A stretch of 64,000 nt of DNA. Source: Gemmatimonadota bacterium. GTDB taxonomy: Bacteria; Gemmatimonadota; Gemmatimonadetes; Longimicrobiales; Gaopeijiaceae. This document shows positions 16,738-25,321 of the stretch, in pieces (within the stretch, counting starts at the first letter, position 1; the number at the start of each line of letters is the position of its first letter). A model generated the notes under the pieces. It did not search any database and had not been told where the DNA came from. It worked only from the letters and a program-made list of their open reading frames with translations. The DNA is taken from contig JACQVF010000023.1 in NCBI GenBank assembly GCA_016209885.1, forward strand, positions 1 through 64,000. The letters run 5' to 3'. The translations under genes were made by a program, and so were the position numbers.

Positions 16738-17396
16738 AGGCCCTTCCTTTTCGAGTGCATGCGAAGCAAGGCCCGCGAGGGCCCCGCCGTCCACGCATCG
16801 GCCTGCCGCGCAGCCTGCGCGTGGTCCAGACCGACCTGCCCTCCCATACCTTGTCCTGCAACGGCCATACCCGCGTGGGTGGACGCTCCGCACGCCATCT
16901 GACCGCCGCGCGCGACCACGACTTCCGCTGCCCAGGAGCCGCGGGCGGGTCTCCGAGCGCTCCAACCGGCCGTCGCTGGGCGCTCGCCCCGTTCCTTCAC
17001 CGGAGCGGACCCGGTCATTCCTGAGAGCCGCTCCGCCCCCACGCGGGTCATCTTGTCCCCTTCGGCCCCTGCCGCGCGACGACAGGATGCGGCCCGCAGC
17101 CTCCCGGCGGCGCGCATGTCTCCCCGCCTCGAGGACTCGGGACTTCCCCGCCCAAGTGGTGCGGAACTCTCCCGACAGAGCCGGCACGAGCGGGCGCTTA
17201 TCTTGCACAGGGCTAACAGCAGGGGGGACGCCCTGAGGCACGGTGTGGTCGGAGCGGGTGAGGCGGGGCCGCCGCAACGCCACTCCTGGTCCTGCTCCGC
17301 GCCGGGAGCCCCGCGGGTCGTTGAAGAACTACAGTGGGTCGCGGCGGCGTGGGGGCAGCGCTGTAGCTCCTCGGCAACCTGCTCGAGCGAGACCGC
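16738..17396. other. Divergent region HPF operon / P-type ATPase remnant
   Basis: No gene is recognisable across these 659 bases. Promoters for the minus-strand HPF-Usp-CBS operon and perhaps the plus-strand ATPase remnant must lie here. A TTATCTTGCACAGGGCTAACA-like, locally AT-richer segment near 17198-17219 is the most promoter-like part. The dispersed motif GGTCGTTGAAGAACTAC is at 17316-17332. Confidence 0.45.
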
Positions 17397-18554
17397 GTGA
17401 AGATCCAACAGCTCACGGCCGACGAGGCGCTCCGCAGCCTGCAGAGCGAAAGCCTGGGACTGTCCCGCGAGGAGGCGGCTCGCGGGCTCGTGGAGTTCGG
17501 CCCCAACCGCGTGGAGAGAATCGCGGGCGAGCCTCTGCTGCTCCGGTTGCTCCGGGAGTTCACCCATTTCTTCGCGTTGATCCTCTGGATCGCCGCCGCC
17601 CTCGCGTTCATTGCCGAGCTGAATGATCCGGGGAAGGGGATGGCCACACTGGGCGCGGCGGTCGTCGCGGTGATCGCCGTGAACGCGCTCTTTTCGTTCT
17701 GGCAGGAGTACCGCGCCGAGAAGGCGTTCGCCGCGCTCCAGGAGCTCCTGCCTCACGAGGTTCAGGTCCTGCGCGACGGCGCGGTCGCGAAGACCGCCAC
17801 CACCGCGCTCGTGCCCGGAGATGTGATCCTCCTCGAGGAGGGCGATGACGTGCCCGCCGACTGCCGCCTCGTCGAGGCGTTCGGCGTGCGCGTGAACAAC
17901 GCCATGGTGCCGGCGCTCGGGCTCGGCGCGGAGCCGCCCGCCGCCGACGTCATGCGCCGACGGCCGCGCTCGGCTCGCGACCGGCTCGTGACCGGCGCCC
18001 TGGTGGCCCGCGCCTACCTGTTCCTGGGGATCCTGGAGGCCGTGGCCGCCATGGCCGCGTTCTTCTTCGTGCTGCGGGGCGGCGGCTGGACGTACGGGCA
18101 GGTGCTGGGGCCCAACCAGGTCCTCTACCTGCAGGCCACCACAGCGTGCTTGAGCGCCATCATCGTGATGCAGGTAGTCAACGTGTACGAGTGCCGGAGC
18201 GAGCGCCGCTCCGCGTTCTCGTCCGGCATCCTCGGCAACCGCCTCATCGTCGCGGGCGTGATGGTCGAGGCGTTCCTCCTGCTCCTCATCGTCTACACGC
18301 CGTGGGGGAACCGTGTCTTCGGGACGGCGCCGATCCCTGCGTCGGTCTGGGGGTTCATCGTCCCGTTCGCCCTGGCCATGCTCGCCCTGGAGGAGCTTCG
18401 CAAGACGCTCAACCGGCGGAGCGCCCCGGAGCATCCGCGCCCCACTCGGTTTGCTGGACCACAGGAAGCTGGAGCGCCCGCTCACGCTCCAGGTCCAGCG
18501 TTCCCACGTGAAGCGAGAGGGGCGACTGGACCCACTTGTAGATCGAGCCGGTGA
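17397..18554 (+). pseudogene. Cation-transporting P-type ATPase with catalytic core deleted
   Basis: The N-terminus is a normal P-type (P2-like) ATPase: cation ATPase N-domain (LTADEALRSLQSESLGLSREEA), two helices, and the actuator start up to VPGDVILLEEGDDVPADCRLVEAFGVRVNNA. At about 17895-17905 the sequence jumps directly to MVPALGLGAEPPAADVMRR, which belongs near the C-terminus, followed by the last membrane helices ending EELRKTLNRR. The TGE loop, the DKTGT phosphorylation site, the nucleotide domain and the GDGxND hinge are all gone, so it cannot pump. The deletion keeps the frame. The last about 50 residues read antisense into nadE and are not native. Normal family length is about 850-900. 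Confidence 0.85.
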
Positions 18555-20352
18555 ACATCCGAGCGAAGCGCAGCGCGTCGGCGCGCAGCCGCTCCGCGTC
18601 CACGTCCGCGAACAGGCTGGGGAGCGCCGCCGCCACCTCCTCCGGCGCCAGCTTCTCGCCCGCATAGAGGTAGAGGCACGCGTCCAGGATCGCGAACGGC
18701 ATGAGCTCGTGTTCCGCGGTCTGATCCGCGGCGAGCTCCGGGCTCGCTTCCGTGGTCAGGGCGAGGCGGATCCCCTCGAACCGGAAGCGCTCGGCCAGGC
18801 GCTCCAGCAACGCGACCACCACCGTCTTCGGAACGTTCGCGATGGGGGAGAAGCCGCCTTCCAGGTCGCCCCCGATGGTCGTGTAGCCGACGGCCTTCTC
18901 GCTCATGTCGCTGGTCTGGAGGAAGAGCGCCCGGGCGCTGTTCGACCAGTTCCACATGCGAGTGCCGCGGACGCGCGCCTGGATGTTCTGACGCGTGATC
19001 TCCGTGGGCTGCCCACCCTCGAGCATGGCGCGCGTCGCGTCCAGCTCGCGGTCGAGCGCCTCGTCGATGGAGACCTCCACGAGGGGAACGTCGAGCTCGC
19101 GACAGATCACGCGGGCCGCCTCGCGGGTCGTCTCACGCGAGTAGCGCGACGGCATGTAGAACGCCCGCAGCTCCGGAATCCGGGCGCGCCCGCCGCGCGC
19201 GCCGCGCCCACCGCCGCCGCCGGCCCGCGCGTGGGCGCGCTCCCGGGCGCACCACGCCACCAGGAGGGCGAGCAGCGAATCCCGGCCGCCCGATACCGCG
19301 ACGCCGATCTCCTCGAAGCCGCCCTTGCGGCAGTAGTCCTCCACGCCCAGGGCCAGCGCCTCGAACAGCTCGTCCAGGAGCTCGTCCCGCGGCGACAAGA
19401 CGGACGGCTCCGCGGAGGGGAGAAAGAAGCTGCGGCTCGGCGGCGCCGGGTACGTCAGCCCCGCGCGGTCGGCGGTCGCCGCCCCTGCCGCCACGACCGG
19501 CACGGGCGCCTGTGTTCGGCGGTAGAGCTCCCAGTCCGACCGCCAGGTGCTGTTCTCCCTTCGCAGCCGCGTGGTGCGGTCCAGGTCCACCACGCACGTC
19601 CAGCATCCCTCCTCGAAGCGCGGCGCCTCGAGCATCGGCCGCCCGTTCTGGAACACGTAGCCGCCCCCGTCGAACACGAGCCCGTCCTGCCCGCCGACCC
19701 GGTTCACGTAGACGACCGTCGCCTGGTTATCCGAGGATCGCGTGGCCAGCATCTCCCTCCGCGTCCCGGCGACGCCGACCCGGTACGGCGAGGCGGAGAG
19801 GTTGACGACGATCTCCGCGCCCGAGAAGCAGCGCCGCCGCATGGGGCCGTCCGGGGTCCAGATGTCCTCGCAGACCTCCGGCGCGATCATCCCGAAATCG
19901 AAGGCGAAGATCAGATCACCGAGCGGCACGCCGTCCGCATCCAGGGCCAGGTCCGGGGCGCCCCGCGAGAGCGTTCGAGCTTCGTAGAAGACGTTGTACG
20001 TGGGAAGCTTCTCCTTCGGCACGAAGCCCAGGATCCTTCCGGCGTGCACGACGGCCGCCACGTTGAACAGGTTGCCGTCCACGCCGACCACGAGTCCGAG
20101 CACGAAGACCGTGGGAAGCGCCGCCGTCGCCTGTGCGACCCGGTCGAGCGCCTCCCGCTGCGCCGCGACGAACGCGCGCCACTGGACCAGATCCTCGGGC
20201 GGATAACCGCCCAGCACCTCCTCGGGAAAGCACCCGAGGGTCACCTCCTGGCGTGCCATGGCCCGAGCCGTCTCGATTAACCCTTCGGTGTTCGAGTGCA
20301 CGGCCCCCACTGTCGCGTCGACACAGCCCAGCGCGATCTTGATGAGCCTCAT
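18409..20352 (-). CDS. nadE: Glutamine-dependent NAD+ synthetase
   Basis: A 647-residue two-domain enzyme that amidates nicotinic acid adenine dinucleotide, the last step of NAD synthesis. The N-terminal nitrilase-type glutaminase has Glu44 (CFPEEVLGGYPPEDL), Lys in FVPKEKLPTYNVFYE and Cys in APEVCEDIW. The C-terminal synthetase has the P-loop AVSGGRDSLLALL. ATG 20352 has AAGGGGGTGG upstream; the frame is open further but without homology. Its 3' end overlaps the convergent ATPase remnant by about 146 bp. Confidence 0.95.
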   Translation of the reverse strand: MRLIKIALGCVDATVGAVHSNTEGLIETARAMARQEVTLGCFPEEVLGGYPPEDLVQWRAFVAAQREALDRVAQATAALPTVFVLGLVVGVDGNLFNVAAVVHAGRILGFVPKEKLPTYNVFYEARTLSRGAPDLALDADGVPLGDLIFAFDFGMIAPEVCEDIWTPDGPMRRRCFSGAEIVVNLSASPYRVGVAGTRREMLATRSSDNQATVVYVNRVGGQDGLVFDGGGYVFQNGRPMLEAPRFEEGCWTCVVDLDRTTRLRRENSTWRSDWELYRRTQAPVPVVAAGAATADRAGLTYPAPPSRSFFLPSAEPSVLSPRDELLDELFEALALGVEDYCRKGGFEEIGVAVSGGRDSLLALLVAWCARERAHARAGGGGGRGARGGRARIPELRAFYMPSRYSRETTREAARVICRELDVPLVEVSIDEALDRELDATRAMLEGGQPTEITRQNIQARVRGTRMWNWSNSARALFLQTSDMSEKAVGYTTIGGDLEGGFSPIANVPKTVVVALLERLAERFRFEGIRLALTTEASPELAADQTAEHELMPFAILDACLYLYAGEKLAPEEVAAALPSLFADVDAERLRADALRFARMFTGSIYKWVQSPLSLHVGTLDLERERALQLPVVQQTEWGADAPGRSAG

Positions 20353-20574
20353 GCCACCCCCTTGCCGCGCCTGGCGCCCCTCGCCGGACGGCTCGGCGGC
20401 GTCGGCCTGCAGTTGTTCAGGGTTCGCTCGCCCGGGGCGCCGGCCCCGGGCCGCACCAAGGATCGTTGTTTCTCGCGCGCCCTGCCAGAGCGCAGAATGC
20501 GGGTTTTCGCCGCGTGGCCCGCGCCGTATTATTGGCGCCCCGGCCCAGCCCGCAACCTCGACCCCTCGGATCCC

Positions 20575-21009
20575 ATGGCACGCACCTTCGTGAGCCGGTT
20601 CCGCGCCCGCAGCTACGAGCTGGACGCGCTCGGCCACCTGAACCACGCCGTCTTCCTGAATTACTTCGAGCACGCGCGGTTCGACGCACTGGAGAAAGCT
20701 GGGCTCCCACCTTCGGAGTTCGGCCGCGACGGCTGGGTCGTCTACGTCGTTCGCGTGGAGATGGAGTACCGGCGCGAGGTGCGGCTCGGCGAGAAGCTGG
20801 AAGTGCGAACTGAGGTCGAAGAGATCCGCAACGCCAGCATGACGATCCGGCAGCAGGCGTTCACGGAGGGCGGGCCCGACGCGCCCGCGGTCGAGGCGCG
20901 CGTGGTCGCCGTGTGGATCGGGCGCGACGGCAGGCCCGCAAGGATCCCGGATCACGTCCGTGGCGGGCTGGGGTTCGAGCCGCGTCCCCGCCCTGGCGCC
21001 GGCGCTTGA
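20575..21009 (+). CDS. Acyl-CoA thioesterase, hot-dog fold (4HBT)
   Basis: A 144-residue hot-dog-fold thioesterase of the YbgC/FadM/4HBT group. Asp17 and His21 in ELDALGHLNHAVFLNYFEHAR are the catalytic-region signature. RVEMEYRREVRLGEKLEVRTEVEEI is the usual central strand-helix part. ATG 20575 begins the homology; there is no clear Shine-Dalgarno, and TATTAT at 20527-20532 could be the -10 of a promoter giving a short leader. It would hydrolyse a cytoplasmic acyl-CoA, chain length unknown. Confidence 0.85.
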   Translation: MARTFVSRFRARSYELDALGHLNHAVFLNYFEHARFDALEKAGLPPSEFGRDGWVVYVVRVEMEYRREVRLGEKLEVRTEVEEIRNASMTIRQQAFTEGGPDAPAVEARVVAVWIGRDGRPARIPDHVRGGLGFEPRPRPGAGA

Positions 21010-21106
21010 CGCCGCACCCGTGAGTTCCGAAGATCCGTCTACATCCGGTTCCTGGTAATCGCACCGCGAGCCCGGTTCCGCGGAGAGGGAGACCGAGGAG
21101 ACCGAA

Positions 21107-22507
21107 ATGAGGGGCCGATCCGTGCCGTTGCCCGCCGCCGCCCGGGCCGCGCTCTTTCGAGCGCTCCGAAGCGTGCTGCAGACTGGTCACCTGCGCGGCG
21201 CAGCGCTGCCCGCCACCGCCCTCTTCCTTGCCCTCCGCCTGGCGACCGGTAGCGAGCCGGGCGCACTGCATGGCCGCGGCGCTCAGGCGCCGGGCCGTCC
21301 CCCGTGCGACGCCGACAACGGCGGGATCACCCTGCCGGAAGGCTTCTGCGCCCTGGCCGTGGCCGACGGCCTCGGCCCCGTGCGCCACCTGGTCGTCGCC
21401 CCGAACGGCGATATCTACGCGGCCGTGCGCGACCGCCGGGGCGGCGCCGAGCAGGGGCACGCGTTGGCGCTGCGGGACACGACCGGGGACGGGAAGGCGG
21501 ACGTCATCGCCCGCTTCGCGCCCCACGGCGGCACCGGCATCGCGCTCCAGGGCCGCCATCTCTACTTCGCGCCGGACGACGCCGTGCTCCGCTTCACCCT
21601 GGAGCCCGGCCAACTCGTACCACCCGGCGCGCCGGACACCATCGTGAAAGGGCTCCCCGCCACACGGAGCCACACGGCCAAGACTCTGGCGCTCGACGAG
21701 GCCGGCGGCCTCTACGTGAACATCGGCTCGCCATCGAACTCGTGTCAGGTCCGGGACCGGGTGGCGGGAGCTCCGGGGGAGGACCCGTGCCCCGCGCTCG
21801 AGACGCGCGCCGGGGTCTGGAGGTTCGACGCGAACCGCATGCATCAGACTCAGGCAGACGGCGTCCGGTTCGCCACGGGGCTCCGCAACACCGTCGCGCT
21901 GGCCATGAACACGCAGGACCGGAAGCTCTACGGTGCGGTCCACGGGCGCGACCAGCTCCACCAGAACTGGGGTCAGTACTTCGATGCCGACGACGGCGCG
22001 GAGAAGCCGGCGGAAGAGTTCGTGCTCATGGAGCAGGGCGACGACTTCGGCTGGCCGTACTGCTACTACGATCCCGAGCTCGCGAAGAAGCTGCTCGCCC
22101 CAGAGTATGGCGGCGATGGCAAGAAGGTGGAGCGCTGCAGCGGGAAGAAGGCGCCGCTCATCGCCTTCCCGGGCCACTGGGGGCCCAATGCGCTGCTCTT
22201 CTACACGGGGGCGCAGTTCCCCGAGCGCTATCGAGGCGGCGGGTTCATCGCATTCCACGGCTCGTGGAACCGGGCGCCGTTCCCGCAGGGTGGCTACAAG
22301 GTCGTGTTCGTGCCGTTCGCCGGCGGCCGCGCCGCCGGCGGCTGGGAAGTCTTCGCCGATGGATTCACCGGCCAGAAAGAGCTCATCAACCCGTCGGACG
22401 CCAGGCATCGGCCCACGGGGTTGGCCCAGGGACCCGACGGCTCCCTCTACATCACCGATGACCAGCGCGGCCGCATCTGGCGGGTGATTCACCGGGGCGG
22501 CCGCTAG
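21107..22507 (+). CDS. Exported PQQ-type sugar dehydrogenase (sorbosone dehydrogenase-like)
   Basis: A 466-residue exported beta-propeller. An N-terminal hydrophobic stretch (ALPATALFLALRLATGS, about residues 34-50) looks like the export signal. The mature part (LPEGFCALAVADGLGPVRHLVVAPNGDIYAA ... FATGLRNTVALAMN ... GPDGSLYITDDQRGRIWRV) is typical of glucose/sorbosone dehydrogenases, which oxidise sugars with PQQ in the periplasm. Six cysteines in the mature part may form disulfides. GAGGAG lies before ATG 21107. The cofactor is inferred from the family; no PQQ biosynthesis genes are in the window. Confidence 0.88.
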   Translation: MRGRSVPLPAAARAALFRALRSVLQTGHLRGAALPATALFLALRLATGSEPGALHGRGAQAPGRPPCDADNGGITLPEGFCALAVADGLGPVRHLVVAPNGDIYAAVRDRRGGAEQGHALALRDTTGDGKADVIARFAPHGGTGIALQGRHLYFAPDDAVLRFTLEPGQLVPPGAPDTIVKGLPATRSHTAKTLALDEAGGLYVNIGSPSNSCQVRDRVAGAPGEDPCPALETRAGVWRFDANRMHQTQADGVRFATGLRNTVALAMNTQDRKLYGAVHGRDQLHQNWGQYFDADDGAEKPAEEFVLMEQGDDFGWPYCYYDPELAKKLLAPEYGGDGKKVERCSGKKAPLIAFPGHWGPNALLFYTGAQFPERYRGGGFIAFHGSWNRAPFPQGGYKVVFVPFAGGRAAGGWEVFADGFTGQKELINPSDARHRPTGLAQGPDGSLYITDDQRGRIWRVIHRGGR

Positions 22508-22583
22508 GAGGCGGTACCCCGTCCCGCCGGCGCCACTGGGCACAGCGGCGCACGGCCCGCGGTCGCGCGGAGTCGCGGCGCGA

Positions 22584-24443
22584 ATGCTGCTCCACCGAGA
22601 GTTCGAGTACCGCTGGCACTGGCGTCTCCCGGCGCCCCCGGAGGCGGTCTGGCCCCTCGTCTCCGACACGAACCGCTTCAACCGGGATACTGGCCTCCCC
22701 TCCGTCCACGATGCGGGCGATAGGGCGTCGACGCTCGCGAACCGGCGCCAGCGCCTGCGGCTCATCCGCTTCGGCATCCCACTCGAGTGGGAGGAGCAGC
22801 CGTTCGAGTGGGTACGTCCTCACCGCTTCAGCGTCCTGCGGCGTTACGCCCGCGGCCCCGTGGCGCAGATGCGCGTGGAAGCGCAGCTCGAGCCGACGGA
22901 CGGCAATGCCACCCGCCTCACCTACCGTGTCTCCGCGCGGCCCCGCACGCTCCTGGGGCTCCTCGCGATCCCGGTCCAGGTGGGGTTCCTGAGCGCCCGC
23001 AGCTTCGACCGCGTGTTACGACGCTACGGCGAGATCGCGGCCGCACGCGCGGCGCCTGCGGCAGTCGCGCACGACCGCGCGGGCCGCGCCGACCTCGCGA
23101 CCACGCCCCGGGCCCTGCCCCGCGGGGCGCTGGACCGCATCGAAGGAGGCCGCCGCCGCCTGAGCGCGGAAGCGGCTGATGCCGCCCTCGTCGACTGCCT
23201 CACCGAGACCGTCCTACGAGCCGATGACCTCGCGGTGGCGCGCATGCGGCCGTACGCGTTCGCCCACCATTGGGGCGCGCCCCGCCGCCAGACGCTCGAG
23301 CTCTTCCTGCGCGCAACCCGAGCGGGGCTGCTCGATCTCCAGTGGGAACTCCTTTGCCCCTTGTGCCGCGGCGCGAAGAGCTCCGCTGCCACGCTTGGGG
23401 CCCTGGAAACGAAAGTACACTGCGAGAGCTGCAACATCGACCTGACCGCCAACTTCGACCGCGCCGTCGAACTCACGTTTCGGCCGAACCCGGCGATCCG
23501 CACCGTCGAGGTCGGGGACTTCTGCATCGGCGGCCCGCAGGTCACGCCTCACGTCGTCGTCCAGCAGCTCCTGGCGCCCGGTGAGCGCCGCACCGTGCGA
23601 CCGGCCCTGGAGCAGGGCCGTCATCGCCTCCGCACCCTGGAGCTGCCGGGCGCCCGCGCCCTCCGCGTCGCCGCCGACGGTGCCCCCGAGATCACGTTCC
23701 GCGCAGAGCCCGCCGGGTGGCCCGCTGACGAGTTCGTCATCGCCGCGGACCCCCTCCTCCATCTGGAGAACTCGACGCCCCGGGAACAGCTGCTCATCCT
23801 CGAGCGCACCGCCTGGAGCGACGACGCCGCCACCGCGGCGGAGGTCATGGCGCTCCAGTGCTTCCGCGACCTGTTCTCCAGCGAGCTCCTGCGCGCAGGC
23901 GAGTCCATCGCCGTGGGCAGCCTCGCCCTCCTCTTCACGGACCTCCGGGAATCCACGCGACTCTACCGCGAGATCGGGGATGCGCCCGCCTTCGGCCGCG
24001 TCATGGACCACTTCCAGGTGCTTCGCGCCGCCATCACCGAGGAGGACGGCGCCATCGTGAAGACGATCGGCGACGCGGTCATGGCCGCGTTCCGCCAGCC
24101 GGTGAGCGCCCTGCGCGCCATAGTGAAGGCGCAGCGGGCCCTCGCGGCACCGCCCCGCGGCGAGCGGCCCCTCTTCCTCAAGGCGGGGATCCACTACGGC
24201 CCCTGCATCGCCGTGAACCTGAACGAGCACCTCGACTACTTCGGCTCCGCTGTGAACCTGGCGGCGCGCCTCGAAACCCTCTCCTCGGGCGAAGACATCG
24301 TCCTCTCCAGCGAGGCTCGCCACGACTCCGAAGTCTCCGGATTCCTCGCGGCCGGCGGCCTCCACGCGCAGCCCGAGCCTGCGCGGCTCAAGGGCTTCGA
24401 GGCCGAGATCCAGGTGTGGCGCATCGCACCGGCCGCCCGCTGA
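22584..24443 (+). CDS. SRPBCC - zinc-ribbon - class III nucleotide cyclase protein
   Basis: A 619-residue soluble protein. Residues 1-about 160 form an SRPBCC-like lipid/small-molecule pocket (FEYRWHWRLPAPPEAVWPLVSDTNRFNRDTG). A middle region of DUF5939 type carries CPLC...CESC at about 257-285, a zinc-ribbon-like motif. The C-terminal third is an adenylate/guanylate cyclase domain: the metal Asp in LLFTDLRESTRLY, the second Asp in IVKTIGDAVMAAF, and YFGSAVNLAARLE. No transmembrane helices are seen, so it probably makes cAMP or cGMP in response to a soluble or membrane-lipid ligand. The phosphopantetheinyl transferase gene starts 2 nt downstream. Confidence 0.85.
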   Translation: MLLHREFEYRWHWRLPAPPEAVWPLVSDTNRFNRDTGLPSVHDAGDRASTLANRRQRLRLIRFGIPLEWEEQPFEWVRPHRFSVLRRYARGPVAQMRVEAQLEPTDGNATRLTYRVSARPRTLLGLLAIPVQVGFLSARSFDRVLRRYGEIAAARAAPAAVAHDRAGRADLATTPRALPRGALDRIEGGRRRLSAEAADAALVDCLTETVLRADDLAVARMRPYAFAHHWGAPRRQTLELFLRATRAGLLDLQWELLCPLCRGAKSSAATLGALETKVHCESCNIDLTANFDRAVELTFRPNPAIRTVEVGDFCIGGPQVTPHVVVQQLLAPGERRTVRPALEQGRHRLRTLELPGARALRVAADGAPEITFRAEPAGWPADEFVIAADPLLHLENSTPREQLLILERTAWSDDAATAAEVMALQCFRDLFSSELLRAGESIAVGSLALLFTDLRESTRLYREIGDAPAFGRVMDHFQVLRAAITEEDGAIVKTIGDAVMAAFRQPVSALRAIVKAQRALAAPPRGERPLFLKAGIHYGPCIAVNLNEHLDYFGSAVNLAARLETLSSGEDIVLSSEARHDSEVSGFLAAGGLHAQPEPARLKGFEAEIQVWRIAPAAR

Positions 24444-24445
24444 CC

Positions 24446-25210
24446 GTGCCCGTCCACGTCGGTAACGACATCGTGGATCTCGACCACCCCCGCTGCCGTA
24501 ACGCGGCGCGCGAGGAGCGATTCCTCGACCGCGTCCTCGGCATGGCGGAGCGCGACGCGGTGCGCGCGAGCCCCGACCCGCACCGCGCCCTCTGGCTCCA
24601 CTGGGCCGCCAAGGAGGCCGCGTTCAAGGTCGCCTGGAAGGTCTGGGGCGAACGCCCGATGTTCGCGCACGCCCGTTTCGCGGTGAGCGGCGCACCGCGG
24701 CTCCCCGCTTGCCCTCCCGAGTGCGACTGCCGGCAGGAATCGAGCCTGGAAGTCACGTACGCCGGGACCACGCTGCCCGTCCGAGCCACCGTCACCCACA
24801 CCTACGTCCACACCATCGCAGCCGCATCCCGCGGCCCCGGACTCCGGATCGCCGACCTCCCGATCATCCTCGGCGTCAACGCTGTATCACCCGCCGAGCG
24901 CGACGTCTGGCGCCTCCCCCAGACCCTCGCCCGCCATTTCACGGACGCCGAGCTCGCCGCGATCCGCCACCCCGAAGCCGCCATCGCCCGCGTGCGGGCA
25001 CGCGAGGCCATCGCCGCTTACCTCGGCATCGCCGCCGACCGCATTCGCATCGTGCGCGACACGCGCGGAGGAACCCTGGCACCCCCCACCGTGCAGGTGG
25101 ACGACCGCCCCGCACCCGTCGACTTGAGCCTCTCCCATCACGGCCGCTTCGTCGCCTGGGCGTTCCACGCCGCCGGCGGGTCCCCGCAGAACTCACCCGC
25201 AGGTCGCTGA
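24446..25210 (+). CDS. 4'-phosphopantetheinyl transferase superfamily protein
   Basis: A 254-residue enzyme that would transfer phosphopantetheine from CoA to a carrier protein. VGNDIVDLDHP at the N-terminus (metal Asp) and LWLHWAAKEAAFKVAWK are the AcpS/Sfp family motifs. A second, more diverged half ends with VDLSLSHHGRFVAWAF, giving an Sfp-like pseudo-dimer length. The start is GTG 24446, 2 nt after the cyclase stop, so translation is coupled. The carrier protein target is unknown; no PKS/NRPS is nearby. Confidence 0.82.
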   Translation: MPVHVGNDIVDLDHPRCRNAAREERFLDRVLGMAERDAVRASPDPHRALWLHWAAKEAAFKVAWKVWGERPMFAHARFAVSGAPRLPACPPECDCRQESSLEVTYAGTTLPVRATVTHTYVHTIAAASRGPGLRIADLPIILGVNAVSPAERDVWRLPQTLARHFTDAELAAIRHPEAAIARVRAREAIAAYLGIAADRIRIVRDTRGGTLAPPTVQVDDRPAPVDLSLSHHGRFVAWAFHAAGGSPQNSPAGR

Positions 25211-25321
25211 AGAACTACCTACGGCAACGCATCAGGGTGCTCCATCTCCGTCCAGGGCATCTCGCACCCCACGCGTCACTCCCTTCGAGTGTGTAGCGGG
25301 ACTTCCGACGGGGACAGCAGG

